A DNA stretch of 64,000 bases from Blakeslea trispora (GCA_025331445.1 JAIWNE010000116.1:22501-86500); one strand, 5' to 3'; positions 36,562 through 49,876 are shown, counted from the first letter of the stretch. The notes: generated from the sequence alone by a model not told the origin. Made by a program: numbers and translations.

Positions 36562-36761
36562 TAATAAAGAAGGCAATACTAAAGAGTGTCTATATAATAA
36601 AGAGATGAAGGGGGACCAGTTACGAGGTTCATTCAGCCCGAGAAAATTCTCTACCGAAAGAACCGGACTCTGAATTCAAAGGAGAGAGCATGAGATAAAA
36701 CAAACTGCATTACGCAGTGTTGTCTTTTCTTTTTTCTTTTTGGTTATTTATTAGTTATATT

Positions 36762-38232
36762 ATGTCTTGGTGGGGACAGAGTGCATTTGAAGAAACAATA
36801 GGCAAGTGGTTGATGACACATGTTTGAATGTTTGTATAGCTTATACAAAAGCATATATCTAGAAAAGGCAACATCTGAACTTTTGCCTGGTGGACAAGAA
36901 GACCTTGTCCTGAATCTAGACATCAGTGACCAAATCAGAAGCAAGAAAGTCAATGCCAAAGATGCTATGCGTGTACTGAAAAAGAGACTTTCTCATGCCA
37001 ATCCCAATGTTCAGTTAGCCACACTTTCAGTAAGCTTTTTTTTTTTATTATTATTTCTCTCCTCCCCACTTATTGTTTTTTTTAGTTGGTAGATACCTGT
37101 GTTAAAAATGGAGGTGATTTATTTGTAAGAGAAATTGCTTCTCGAGAATTCATGGATGAATTAGTACTTATTTTAAGGGTAAAGCATCGACTGTCTATAG
37201 AGAAAGAGGGTACTTATTTTTTTCTATTTAGCGTGATAGTAATCCTGAAGTAAGAAACAAGATTCTTTCTATCATACAAACATGGGGAATTGCTTCCAAG
37301 AATAAGCCAACATTAAGCTACATGTATGATACCTATGCCTTGTTGAAAGCAGAAGGTACTCAATTCCCCCCTATGGATGTCAATGCAGATAGTATTTTGT
37401 TGGAAACAGCCGCTGTAAAGTATCACCTTCTTTACTGTCTTGTCATGATTATTGAAAATTCTATCATAGGCACCTGAATGGTCAGATTCAGATGTATGTG
37501 ATCGATGTCGTACACCTTTTACGTTGACCAATCGAAAACATCACTGTAGAAACTGTGGTGGTACTTTCTGTCAACAATGTTCTGCCAAATCCATGCCTTT
37601 ACCTAAATTAGGCATCAACGAAAGTGTCAGAGTCTGTGATGGTTGTTATATTAAACTCAAGCTAGAAAAGGCCTCTGTTCAAACAGTCTCTGTACCCAAA
37701 CCAGCTGCAGCATCACCCCCTACTGTTCAACCAGCAGTAGTTGAAGACACGGACAATTTTGATGATGACATGAAACGTGCTATCGAACTCTCCTTGAAAG
37801 AAGCTGAACAGAGTAAGCATAGCTATAGTGCTGGTTATGTACCTGCTCAGCCCACAGAACCAGTTCAACAGCCAGTGGAAGAAGAGGAAGATGATGCTGA
37901 TTTAGCAGCAGCCATTGCTGCTTCTTTGCGTGATCTTGAAATTGCTCAGCCTACAAAGACAAACACCAATGAATTATCCTCTGTTGAAATGGAGAATATC
38001 TTGTTGTTCTCTACACTGATGGATCGTGTCTATGCCTCGGGTGGAGATGTCTCTAATGATACACAGATCAATCAGTTGTATACACAGATTGGTACAATGC
38101 AACCCAAGTTAGTCAAGAACTTGAATGAGACTATTCAGAAGCGAAATGCCTTTATTGAGTTACATGAAAAACTCAATATGGCTGTACGTGCCTATGATCG
38201 ATTATTGGAAGAACGTTTGATGGGTGTTCACC

Positions 38233-38284
<52 letters not shown>

Positions 38285-38633
38285 GTCTACTTCATACTAT
38301 TTGCCTGAACAACAATATCAACCTCAACCCTTGTATCACCAAGCTTACTATCAGCCTTCACCTCAACAACCTCAACAACCTCAACAACAGGATGCACCCT
38401 CTGCTTATTATTCTGCACCCAGTCATCCTAATGCTACCACTGCTCCACCTTCTCAAGATTATGCAAACCAGCATGATATGAATCAATATTATTCAGCTCC
38501 ACCTCATTATCAACTTTCTCCTCAACAACCACAACAACAGCCACAACAACATTATCCATCACCACAACCACCACAACAGCAACAACAACACTATACAAAA
38601 CCTATAGACGAAGCTCCTCTTATTGATCTATAA
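36762..38633 (+). CDS. VPS27: Vps27, ESCRT-0 subunit (VHS-FYVE-UIM)
   Basis: Exons are 36762-36801, 36863-37029, 37086-37178, 37232-37414 and 37470-38633, giving 548 aa. The VHS domain ([19 protein letters not shown], then [10 protein letters not shown]) is followed by a FYVE finger with [13 protein letters not shown] and CDGC for PI3P binding. Two ubiquitin-interacting motifs follow ([19 protein letters not shown] and [16 protein letters not shown]), then a GAT-like helical segment ([19 protein letters not shown]) and a Gln/Pro/Tyr-rich tail with a CAA run (18-19 Q from 38232). It sorts ubiquitinated cargo on endosomes. Intron 1 has donor ATAG/GCAAGT (36802): only this GC-AG splice gives the family sequence ETIEKATSE, and no GT donor in that intron keeps frame. 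Confidence 0.94.
38232..38285 (+). repeat. (CAA)n tract coding polyglutamine in Vps27
   Basis: A near-pure run of CAA ending in CAG, inside the C-terminal coding exon. It is in frame as polyglutamine and is likely to vary in length between strains. Confidence 0.9.
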
Positions 38634-38812
38634 ATCATTAGGCTTTGTTTTAACCAAACAAGCACATTAAACAGAATACATGTCTTTTAAGATCATCTTC
38701 CTTTTTTTTTCTAATTCTAATGAGCTTCTACTGTTTACTGACAACATCATGACTTCTTTAGTGAGATAGTTGAGTTCTAATGTATACACAAAATGAAAGA
38801 GTTTATTATGGC
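38634..38812. other. Convergent 3' spacer
   Basis: 179 bp between the Vps27 stop and the stop of the next gene. A T-run is at 38700-38710. No gene. Confidence 0.5.
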
Positions 38813-41051
38813 TTAGTTTACTATGAATTGACTCTCATCATTGGAAACAATAGGCTTATTGTCTAGAACGATCTCTTCATCAGCTACAATTTCAACATCC
38901 TCAATAACGACAGGTGGGATATCTTTACTGACTTGTTCTTCAGTGGTGAAAGGGGCTTGATCACGAACAGCATTTCGCTCTGTCTGGACTACAGGAGCTG
39001 CTTTCTTTTGCTCTTCAGGAGTCTCTGCTTTTTCTTTAGGTTGCTCTGTTGAATCATGAGTCATTTCCATTATCTTTTCCACAGGTTTCATGTCGAATTC
39101 AATAGGCTTTGCCACTTCAGGTTCTACTGTCTTTTCTTCCTTGGCTTGCTCAACCTTGTCTTGACCAGGTTCCTTTTGTTCAATGACTTTGACTACTTTT
39201 TCCTCTTCCTTCTTCAAGTGTAATTTCTCCTTGATTTCTTCTACTTTATGCTGAACAGGTTCTATCACTTTTTCTTGAATAGGCTTTACGATCTTTTCTT
39301 TCATGGATGCTTGTTCAGCAGAAGAAGAAACTTGATTGTTGTCAGATTCAACTTGAATGACAACTTGATCTTGACGAGCATCAAAATGAGTAGGTGATTG
39401 AGGTGGTGGCACAGTCTTTTTTTCTGCTACTTCCTGTTGCTTTTCAGGAATAGGTGCAACATCCTTCTCGGTAGGTGACACAATGATTTGATCATGATGA
39501 GTAGCATCTGGAGAAGTTGATTTGTCCTTGACAACGTCATTCTTGTTAAGCATCTGAGTATGGTCAATGGTAGATTCAGCTTGTTGTTTAGTACTACTAG
39601 TTGCTGTTGATTCTTTGGCTTGGGATGGTTCTCTCTCGTGTTGGTTGAGTAGAATGGGTTGTTCAACAGCAGGTGCAGGTGTGGCAGACAAGGCTTCTTC
39701 AGAGGATTTGGAGACTGCCTTGGTTGTGGTGATAGGAACAGTGGGAGCCTCAGAGACACTTTCGACAGATACAGGTGTCTTGATCTGACCAATGGAAGAG
39801 CCTACTGTTTGATCTTTTAAGAGGGGTGAAGTATAAGAAGAGGTATATTTGGGTCTTTGAGGTAAGGCAGCCCAGAGATGAGCAAGCAGTTGATCTAGGT
39901 GAACGTGATCATTGTATTTAGTCCAGACAGGCTTCAGACGAAGGTCCACGTAGGCCTTGACATGTTGATTATAGTTGGATTGAATGTGATGACTGAGAGG
40001 ACTGGATTGAATAGCAGGCCATAGTTGATACTGGAAGAATTCAATGGTTTTGTAATAAAATTCGATCAGAATAGGCACCAAATCTGTAGTTTCAGCCTGT
40101 CTGTACCATTCCTGAACAGCCTTTACAGTGGTATAGAAGGCGCGTTTGACATGAGGAGGAGCATGGTCCCATTGTTGCTGAGCCAAGAATTGAATCTTTT
40201 GTAAATGAGGTTCTGCCATGGTCTTTGCTTGATACATATAAGGATAGACTACAGGCACGACTTGTTTGTGATAGACTTCTCTGGCTGTCATCGAGGCTTG
40301 ATTCATATAAGGATAGACCACAGGCACGACTTGTTTGTGATAGACTTCTCTGGCTCTGATCGATGCTTGATCGACCATGGGCTTACCGTGTTGATCATAG
40401 TATTCTATCAAACGAGTCTGTGCAGGCATACCATAGTGTTCATAGTATGTCTTTGCTTGAGTCACTGCAGGAGAGACATAAGGATGGATCTTGGACTTGT
40501 AGATTGGATAGGCATAGGGATAGATGGTATTGTCAAATAAAGCATAGGTATCAAGCTTCAAACGATCCACAGACTCACAAATAGCTGGTTTTTGGCTGTC
40601 TTGATCGTCAGGTGAGCCACAACCAGCAAAGACATAATAGCCCAAGTAAGCGGCAATAGACCAAGAAAGAACACGTCGAGGGAAAGACTTTTTCTTTTTC
40701 AGAGGCATCTCTTTTTTTGAGGTCTAAACCCCCCCCCCATTCTTTTCCTTTAGAAAAAACCCCAATAGAAAACACTGTCTTTAAGACAACTTACCAATTT
40801 ACTAGGCTTGACTTGAACAGGCTTGACTTGAACAGGCTTGACTTTAGGTTGCTATTTTAATCAATGTTAAGTCTAGAACAAGACGTTTCAATCTATCTCT
40901 GTCTTACTGATGGTCCAGACACTAACAAGACATTTAAATTATCTCGAAATTCAACCGTTTGATCCCTTCTCTTACCTGTAGCAGGCTTTTCAACAATCAC
41001 CTTTTCCTTCTTGCTTTTCTTGATTTTTCTATCGATTGGTTTGGTTGGCAT
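38813..41051 (-). CDS. She10/Osw7-like membrane-anchored protein with Glu/Lys/Val-rich tail
   Basis: Exons are 41051-40976, 40841-40795 and 40723-38813, giving 677 aa. The basic N-tail has short repeats of PVQVK, then KKKKSFPRRV leads into a single hydrophobic anchor (LSWSIAAYLGYYVFAG). Next comes a Tyr/Pro-rich helical region with repeated YPY and AREVYHKQVVPVVYPYM, twice in tandem. The layout (signal anchor, then Y-P-rich amphipathic segments) resembles She10/Osw7 proteins linked to spore wall formation; moderate confidence. The last 300 residues are disordered, rich in E, K, V and P. Exon 2 (47 nt) uses the CTAAAG acceptor at 40842; the CAA-starting alternative breaks frame. Confidence 0.7.
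40232..40370. repeat. Tandem 69-bp coding duplication
   Basis: Two successive 69-bp units share nearly identical sequence (CACAGGCACGACTTGTTTG appears with one change in each), coding two copies of a 23-residue unit in the She10-like protein. High identity at DNA level points to a recent duplication. Confidence 0.8.
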
Positions 41052-42344
41052 GATGGTACTGAATATAAAAATAAAAATAAAAAAGAAAGAAAAAGCAATA
41101 AAAAAAAACGAGTTTACTTTTTGCCTTTTAAATAACGCTATTCACTCATGTGATTTCTTTCCCTTTCGTCTTTTTACCTTTAATGGTAAGTTCTTTTATG
41201 CGCTTTTTTTTGACATACTAAACTAATTTCGCGTTTCGTCACTTCTTAAAAGAGAGCTCTTGTATTGCTTGTGGATAGTGTTGTCTTACTATGGCGGAGA
41301 AAACGGTAAATAAATAAAATCAATGTGTTCCGAAATCCGAATGTGAAAGTGAACGCAGCATCAAAGTGCAGGTCTCTTGTTTAATTTAGATTAAAGGGTT
41401 TTTAAAAGACATTGTGCGTCGTCTCTTTTATCATAGTTTGCTTGGTTTTAAGGAACTTGTCAGAGGTGATTTGAAAGAGCGCTTGTAGAAGAGTTGCTTA
41501 AATGATGGCAGGGAGACATTGTTCCAGGCATACGTGATTTTCTGGTTGAGAAGACGCTCCAACTGAAAATCACGCATCTTTTATTTTTCATTCTCAACAA
41601 CTGACTAGAGTGATTTATCAAGACAAATACTTTGGGTGATAGCAAATGAGTTCCTTTCGACTCATTTTATAATTGTGATTTTTAAAGATATGAAAATGAC
41701 CCCTTTGTTTTTTGCTTTCTCTGCAACAATCAAAATAAGCCTATAAACGCTGTCATCAAAAAGGCATTTTACACCTAAATGATTTTGGCGCACAATTCAA
41801 TCAAGTAAATCACAAGAAAAACTGCAATTTAAAAAGCTAGAATTTGGTGTCCACAAAAATTAGAAAAGTGTCCACTCTTTTTTTTTTTACCTTCACCAGA
41901 CGAAATAAATCGTAAGATGGACTTTATCTACAGTCGCATAACTTGATTTATGCTTCTTTCTAGAGTCCAACCAATGCCATTATACTTGGTTAAATCACCG
42001 AGTTTCTCATCCTATAACTCAAGAACATTACTATCTGAATGCTTACCATCAAATTATTTTGCTCCAAAGTAGTCAGTGTAGAGATTGTTATTTTGAGTGA
42101 CAACTCTACAAAGAAAAGAGGATGACACAGCTTAACCAGTTTAGAAGTGTATTTTCCACACAAGTAGCTTGAGAGGTGCTATTGAAACTCCGGGACAACC
42201 AAAATCAAGACTCCCAAAATATCTGCCCTCAAAAGTGAAGAGTGTGACTTTTATTGACATTTATGGTAACTTGGCAAGAAGAAAAAAATCTTTTGGCAAT
42301 GAAGAAAATAGGTCCTTTTATTCACTTTGCTTATTGTATAGATT
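41052..42344. other. Divergent intergenic region of 1.3 kb
   Basis: No gene supported. A- and T-run rich near both ends. The small frames at 41460-41645 (reverse) and 42169-42366 (plus, overlapping the next start) show no family resemblance. Confidence 0.4.
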
Positions 42345-43649
42345 ATGGCTGCCACTACCATTGTAGAGCAACCTATTGAAACAAGCCAAAACAACACTTT
42401 GGATGGTAAGACTAAAGACGGCATGACACACTGTCAAGGAAACAAAGAGGACTCTTGTTCATTTGATTCAATAGAGGTTCTCGAATTTACAAAGCTTGTC
42501 AAGGATTTGAAGGCAAAGATCGTTGACATGAAGCAGCAATTGAAACCTTTGAAACAAAAGTATGTGTGGATTTCTTCTATATATTTAGTCAGAGGCTAAA
42601 CAATACTAAAACATACAGAATCGATGACAATGCTGTACACACCTCTAAGGGTGTTTCCTTTCTCGAAGTCAAATACCAAGTGATGCTTCAATACATCCTA
42701 GAACTCGCTTACTTTGTACACCTAAAGATATCCGGCCAACAGATCGAGAACAGTCCAGTGGTTGATTCACTTGTGGAATTGCGAGTCATTTTAGACAGAA
42801 TGAAGCCAATTGAAGCCAAGCTCAAGTACCAGATTGACAAACTTGTCCGAGCTGCTGTCATTGACAAGAACGCACAAAAGCCAGCTTCCGAAAATGCCGA
42901 GACCGAGGCAGTGGCTGATCCACTTGCTTTCAAGCCCAACCCTATGAACTTGCTCAATAAGGATAATGAAGAAGATGAAGATGAAGCATTAGATGAGGAC
43001 ACAACAACAGACGGCATCTATAGACCACCCAAGCTAGCACCTGTTGCTTATGATGAAAACGCCAGTAGAAAGAGTGGCAAGAAAGAAAGAGATGAAGCTC
43101 GTTTGAAGGAGAAGGCATCCAGATCTCGTATCATGAAGGATTTGATGTCTGAAATGTCTGAGAATCCTGAAGAGGTGGGTGTCTATGGTGGCGTGAATGA
43201 AGGCACAGGCTACGGTGACCGTGTCGACAATCTGATTGCCGAAAAGAATCAATATGAAGAAGACAACTATGTTCGTCTAGCAGTGACTCGTAAGGAGAAG
43301 CAAAGAATGAACAAGAACAGAAAGATGCGCTTTGAAAGTGAATTTGATGTAGGTTACAAATTTGTGTATGTTAGAAAGAAAACTTATGCTTTCTTTATAG
43401 AACCTCAATGATTTCTCTAATTTGGCTGGATTGGAAGATGTTGAGGAGCAAGAGAATGAACGCTTTAGAAATGTACTCAATCGTAACAAACAAAAGAACG
43501 AAGTCTATAGTGGCAATAAGCGTGATAGAGATGAAGACAACGAAGAAGGTTTCCATGGCTTGTTTGATAATGAACGTAAAGGAAAGAACAAGTTCTCTTC
43601 TGCGAGAAACAAAAAGAGAGAAGGCAGAGCCAAGAAGAGAAGATCATAG
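42345..43649 (+). CDS. LCP5: Lcp5/neuroguidin (Sas10/C1D family), U3 snoRNP-associated
   Basis: Exons are 42345-42559, 42619-43348 and 43401-43649, giving 397 aa. The Sas10/Utp3/C1D domain spans about residues 40-165 (GVSFLEVKYQVMLQYILEL, AYFVHLKISG, VVDSLVELRVILDRMKPIE, KLKYQIDKLVRAA). Then come DPLAFKPNPMNLL, an acidic stretch, IYRPPKLAPVAYDE and a basic segment with KASRSRIMKDLMSEMSE. The tail ends KKREGRAKKRRS, a nuclear/nucleolar signal. Lcp5 is needed for early 18S pre-rRNA cleavage; the YRPPK block is typical of Lcp5/NGDN. The start follows a short T-rich leader. Confidence 0.92.
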
Positions 43650-44342
43650 ACTCATCATTTGTAATTTACCAATTCAAAATAATAAACCATCCCCCCATCT
43701 ATTCATTTGCATCTATTCAATACATGCTTAAATCGAAGGATTGTTCAGATTTAGGATAAAAAAGAAGACCAACTATTGAGGCATATCTACAGATGAATGC
43801 TAACTAGCTTGTCCTGTGTTGATTGATATCCTATTCCCTCTTTCATTGCAAAATGGTGAACAGAAATCACTGTAAATGATCAATGCTGATCTTTTCTATT
43901 CAAACACTAGGAACAGGGTTTTGGTCTTTGTGTGTGTGTGTGTCAGTAAATAAACAAAGTGTAGAATAGTCTATACACAAAGAAATAAAAGTAATGAATA
44001 TATCAGCCAAAAAAGGCCATTGATCAATCTGCTTTACAAGATAAAGGAAAATCATCTTTTTTTTTTTTTGGTCTAATGATCACAAACAACGAATGGTTCC
44101 CATAAAAGAGGGTAACAAAACTACTCTGTAAAATATAGGCTATCATTCATGTCTATACTTGATAAAAGAGCAAGTCAAGATGACTTTTTTAGCTAATATT
44201 CCCAATAAGATAAGTGTGTTCATACAAATTATTGTTTATTGATGCTTCAAAACAAGCTTAACAAAAGAGAAAGAGGGAAATGGAATACACATTAAGGGTA
44301 TAAAATATATATGTAAATAACATATATTTTTTCAAAAATAAT
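43650..44342. other. Convergent intergenic region
   Basis: About 700 bp with no gene. There is a (GT)n run at 43931-43942 and T-runs near 44059. It acts as the 3' flank for both neighbours. Confidence 0.45.
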
Positions 44343-47300
44343 TTAACAGGGTAAAGCACCTATACGATTACCAACACGAACCTAAAGACATACAAGAGAT
44401 AAGCAAAAAAAAAAAAAAATGACTTTCTTTTATAGTTATTGCACTTACCAAAGTTTCAACAGCCTTGTCGGAATTATCCAACAAGTCGTGATCAAAATGC
44501 ATCTTGTCCTTTTGAAACACAATGACCAGTGTAGAACCACCAAAGGCAAAATAGCCCATTTCATCTGTGCGCTTAATCTGGCTACCAACATTGGCGGTAA
44601 TGATAATCGATCCAACCAACATGGCACCTACACAGACAACGGCTACCTTACCAAACTCTTTTGAATCTATCCATACAACAGTACGTGCATTTTCACCAAA
44701 GACATCAATGCTATACGAAATAGACCATAAGATACAGGCTAGAATATAGACTATTTGGACTTACGTGGTACGAATGGCCATTGGATTGACTGTATAGTAT
44801 TGTCCTGATATATGTCTAGTCTTCATGACTGTACCATCCACAGGAAAATGAAATCGATGATAATCTTGAGGAGCCAATCGAAAGACAGCAAGTGAACCGC
44901 CTTCAAAATCTTGTGCACTTTGACTATCACCCAACAGCTTCTTTAGACTAAAATCTACTCCTTTGATCCAAAGACGAGTAGCTTCTGAAACTGTCTCGAA
45001 TGCTGTCATACGACTATCTGCAGGACTGACAGCAACCGTAGGATCATCGGGTGAGTCAGGTAATCTTGAACCTGGCTTCAGTTTACGATAAAAGAACTCA
45101 TTGAATGTCTTGAAGCTCGACAAGGGCTCAGCTACTTCTTCCAGAGATATCTTGTGAAACTTGATAAAAGAAGGAATCTCTCTAGCTGATTTTGGATCAT
45201 CAAAGCGTTTACCTTGCTTGATGGTCAAGTTGGTTAAAATACGTTGTGCTCCTCTTGACTGAATACCCGTCCTCATGCCCTTATAGACAAGACGCATACC
45301 AAGACGAATATAGACACTCATCTTTTCTTCAATCAGATGGCCTGTCTTTCTGTCTTGAACAAGGATGTTTGCATTGTCCTATAGATACTATCAGTATCGA
45401 TTCTTTCACGACAATCATAAACTTTACCTTTCCCAGGGAATATTTGCCATAGCCTACTTTGCGCACAAGCTTAACAAACCATCTAACATCAGGCATGAGT
45501 GAATAGAAATTCAAAAAAAAGAGTCATCATCTAACCTTCTTTGCGCATACGCTTCTGTGATGAAATTACCCATCAAAAATCGATCAACTGTTGTCCAATC
45601 ATTGGCAGCACAGGTGGCTACATGAGTAATGATATCCATTTGAGACCTTCTTGCCAGATTGGGGCGATGACAAATAGGACATTCCTTGAGTCGAATCACT
45701 TTCTCCACATTGCGAGGCCTTCTCTTTCCAGACAATCGAGGTGACTTATCACTCCATATGGAACCAGCTGTTGTAGATGCAGGGGTGGCTGCTGTCATCT
45801 GCATCTCAAGTGGAAGATGTAGTGGCATTTTCTTTACCAGTTGATCTTCTTCTGCCACAAGAGCCTCAGCAAGGTCAATCTCTTTATTCAGTCCGAGTGC
45901 CATTGAATGAGGAAGATCATCTTCATCTGTCGTTAAAGGTGTATCAAGATTCGCTAGTATTTCGTCTTCCTCTTCTTCTTCTCTCAAGTTATCATCAGCC
46001 CAGTCTTCATCAAAGTCTTGATCATCATCGTCATCTTCTTCGTCTTCGTCTTCATCTTCATCATCATCGTCGTCGTCTTCTTCTTCTGGCTGAGACCTTG
46101 AAGGCTTATATAAGCCTGCTGGTTCCTTTTCGCCATCACTTATTCCATCATGAAGACTAGGTTGGCGTCCTGACTCGTCAGATTCATTACTGTCTTCCTC
46201 ATCCATCATGTGATTCTCTAGGCTTTCAACCAATTCATCTAGCGTCAACTGGTCTTGCTCGTTATTAGGATCCTTATTGTGCTGCATCCAAAATTTGTCA
46301 ATGGTAGCACTCGTAATGGTGGATCCCATAGTCTCCAATAAGGATTGAACTTCCAGTCGACTTAATGTGCCAGAGTTCTCAGCATCGTAGGATTTAGCAA
46401 GAGAGATCCAGAACATCTTTCTGATTTGGGCGTAAGGCATAAACTTGGCACGAATTGTAAGTGAAGGATGCTTATCTTTCCATTTGTCAGGACGCGCCAT
46501 CTGTAGTGGGAATGTATAGAGATCCATGTCTTGTTCAATCAGGTCAGAGTCATTGTTCAGTTTTGTCTCTGCTTGATTGAAAATATTGCCAATGGGTATT
46601 TGACACCAGGCTACCAAATCGTTGCCTGAAAACTTCTCTCTGTCATACACTGTAAACTTTAAATGGTAATTGGCTTCATTGTGGCGTACATGGAAAAATA
46701 ATTTCTCGTTCCACACAGGATTTAAATTATGTCGTACAGCGCTTGTACGAAACGTAGATTTACCAAACGAGACAACGACAAAAGGATCCATATCAAAGCC
46801 TGTACGCGCCACTTTTTAAGAAAAAAAAAACCATTAATCTCTCACTCTTTGTTATCTGTATTGTTCTTTCTAGAAACAAGAAAAAAAAAAAGAGAAACTT
46901 ACAATTTCTTTCTGGTGGAAGATCTTTTGCATGACAAATTTCGAGAAATGTTACACCAACTACATCTTGATGAAATTTGCCTTCAATGCCTCTTTTCTTC
47001 TTTTTTCTGACTAATTTCCGTCTTGACTTTTTCTCTGAACTTGAGCTGGATGATACACGTTGTCTGGATCGACTACTGAACTTTCTGCGATAGAACTTAT
47101 CTGAATGATGTTCCATCTCAGGTGGTAGTGAGGTTGAGCTTTTAAGGATGGGTGCGGAGGTTAAGGAAGAACGTGGCTGTTGCTTTTTAGCGAGATGGTA
47201 TCTGAATACAGATTGCCATATTTCGTTAATAGCCTCATTGGATGATACAGGACGCTCGACTCCTTTGTTTCTCTCTTGCTCCTCTACTGGTTCCATATCC

Positions 47301-48175
47301 CGTTCTAAACCATCCTCCTCCTCCTCCTGGTAAGTATTGCTCTTCTCCTCATACACAAGGCCCATTTTGACCTTGATCTCTCCTATGTTGGGTTCAGATG
47401 ATTTCTTTGTACTGCTTCTAAGATAGGCTTTTCTTTGATTTGTATGCATTGTATACCATTGAGCCTATCACATTTATGAGCAAGACATCAAATTAAACGG
47501 TAGTATAATAATACTTGCTGTATTGTTGGCATCGTGATACATCACAGCTTTCTCGGTAAAACATAATTGAATTTGACCGAGAAATTGAGAGCGAAAACGA
47601 TCTTTTGAGCAAACAGTAATGATAACACCTTGCTTCCATTGTCGCTGTTTCGTCTTTTGTCTACGTGCACCCAATAAGGGCATATCGAATGAACATGACC
47701 AATTAGGTTGGCTAGTCTTTTTAGCAACATGTGTTCGACTACGATGATTGAGACAGCGCACAATAGCATAAGTATCGACATCCTATTGTTATCCATGATA
47801 GATAAAGAAGAGAGAGAGAGAAAAAAAATGAAGGGTAAGTACTTTTTTTTTTTTTGGGTGGGGAATAAATGTCATTTTTACTGCTGGTAATCCTCGAGCT
47901 TCTTCTACAGTAATTCTAAGTTTAAGGTTTTGGCAGTCTTGTCTAGGTTGTGATAATGATTCATGAGAAGAAGGCAAGTTATCAGCACTCACGCTTCTTC
48001 TTCTGCCATTGTTGATATTACTCTTTCGTTTGAATAGTCTAAATCGTTTGGAAAGAGGAGATGTCTCCGATGGTACACTTTTGGACATCTTTGACAAGGT
48101 TTTAGGCTCATCTAAGCTTATCTCGGAAGACCAACGTCTTTCTCCCACTAAAGTCGGTCGAGTTTCAGTAGTCAT
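44343..48175 (-). CDS. PSD2: Phosphatidylserine decarboxylase, Psd2 type (C2 domains)
   Basis: Exons are 48175-47882, 47782-47519, 47464-46903, 46811-45536, 45482-45428, 45378-44765, 44710-44449 and 44381-44343, giving 1121 aa (yeast Psd2 1138). Order: C2-A (LKLRITVEEARGLPAV, then QWYTM), a charged linker, C2-B (TFLEICHAKDLPPERN, DMDPFVVVSFG), an EF-hand-like loop DAENSGTLSRLE, a very acidic stretch (DEDEDEDEEDDDDDQ), and a C2HC finger (CPICHRPN...HVATC). The catalytic domain has FNEFFYRKLKPGSRL and HFPVDG. GGST is the self-cleavage site that makes the pyruvoyl group, as in endosomal/Golgi Psd2 rather than mitochondrial Psd1 (LGST). The enzyme makes phosphatidylethanolamine. Intron 2 appears to be GC-AG (ACA/GCAAGT, 47518). 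Confidence 0.93.
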
Positions 48176-49876
48176 TGTTGAGGCTTATTTTTGTGTTTTC
48201 TTTTTTCTGTATTAATAAAAAGAAAAGAAAAGAAAAGAAAAGGAAAAAAGTACAGTGCGGCTGATAGTTTTTTTTTTTTTTTTTTTGCTCGTTTTGTTAA
48301 AAAATAAAATATTTGTTACAAATGGCAGTTGAACCTCGATTTAGTGACCGAACATTTGATTTTAGAAACTCGCCTGTTTCTTGTTGTTGAGTAATGTCAG
48401 AAATCTCTTTCAGGCACAATACAATGCTCTCTTTGCTTAAAATAGTTATTTCTGGAATGGATTATGTGGCTTCTCAAATAAACACATATTTCAATAAAGT
48501 AATTTCTCGGGCCAACAATACAAAGTCTTATTTTTTTGTGAAAAGCAAATCTAAATTGGCTACAAATCCAAGTAAACACAATTGAGCCATTTACTCCAAG
48601 CTGAGTCAATCCCTAAAAAAGGTCTTTTTTGTTGTTTTAAGAAATGGCCCTGAGTATCTCTCTCTCTTGCAGAATCGGAGTTTCATGAGAATGTTTAAAG
48701 AGTGAATATTCTGAATCAATTAATGAACTTGTGCTACCCTCCCCTTAGAGAATATCTCCACCTTTTTCTAAAGTGTTTAGGTATCAAGATATCTATAATA
48801 TTTGGCACTCTTCTTTTAGGCAGTTCAAGCATAACAAGCTAAATCGGATATTTTTTTTCCTGTTTTAGATAGACATCAGGACACATCTATGGCAAGTAAA
48901 TTCATGCAGCTGTAAGTTAGCTTTGATCAGTAAAGACACGTATTAAGAAAGCTAAAAATTTCGACATGCTTCCTCAGTCAATTTCTATAATTTCATGAAT
49001 ACAAACATAAGCATGTTTGTTTCAAATTACTCTTCTTTTTAGTGTTGGTCCAGAACTATATTGATCAGAACTAGTCTTCTTTTCTTTTACTGTATGAAAC
49101 CATAACTACAGTGATGTTCACCCTCGATTGTAAGATTCTTTTTATAGGAAAATTGGTCAAAGTTTGGAATTTAATTGAGTCCCTCCTTTTATTGCCTATA
49201 GATTTGACATTGGATCTCAAGCTTCATTTGGTCAAGTTTTTGAAGCATAGATAAAGTCCATCATGCGATTTTTTTTGGTAAAAATTCTAAAAGCACAAGA
49301 ACAAAACAACCACTTTTCTATTTTTCCAGACACACAAAATCAAAATGCTTAAAGTATCCGACTCCCTTTAACAATGTCATTTTACACTTTTTACTTCTTG
49401 AAAGTGTCCTGATTGAAGTTGACAAAGAGTTCATAAGAAGGTCGTCTTTGACCTGTTCACCAAACCGCATAATTATATGAGAATGTTTACAGGAGCAGCC
49501 GTAAAGACTATTTAATAAATAAATTATGCATTTTCCTAACAAATTGGGATTTTTCTTTCGTTATCACAATAAACGCTGACAAGACATTTCTTGTAGCGAG
49601 TAAGGCAGCCTTTGGTTAGTCTTTTTTTGAGCCAAATGTCCATCATTCAGAAATCAATTCTTGAAGTAGTGCTTCTTTTGATAGTCTTTGTATGTCAATT
49701 GTTCTGTAGTGAATGCAAGAAAAGTTGTAGTGCTTGAAAGGATAACATTTAAAAAAGAAAGAGTATAAAATGTAATCTGTACCTTTGAGCTTAAGCTACA
49801 ACAATTAAGCTCCCGGGACACAGGTTTTATAGACAACATTCTAAATGACTTTTTTTTTTATTATGAATGTTAAAAC
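48176..49876. other. Gene-poor stretch upstream of PSD2
   Basis: The first 100 bp contain an AAAAG microsatellite (48220-48242) and a T-run. The rest is AT-rich with short open frames (for example reverse 49318-49542) lacking recognised motifs. Probably decayed transposon sequence, as at its right edge. Confidence 0.4.
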
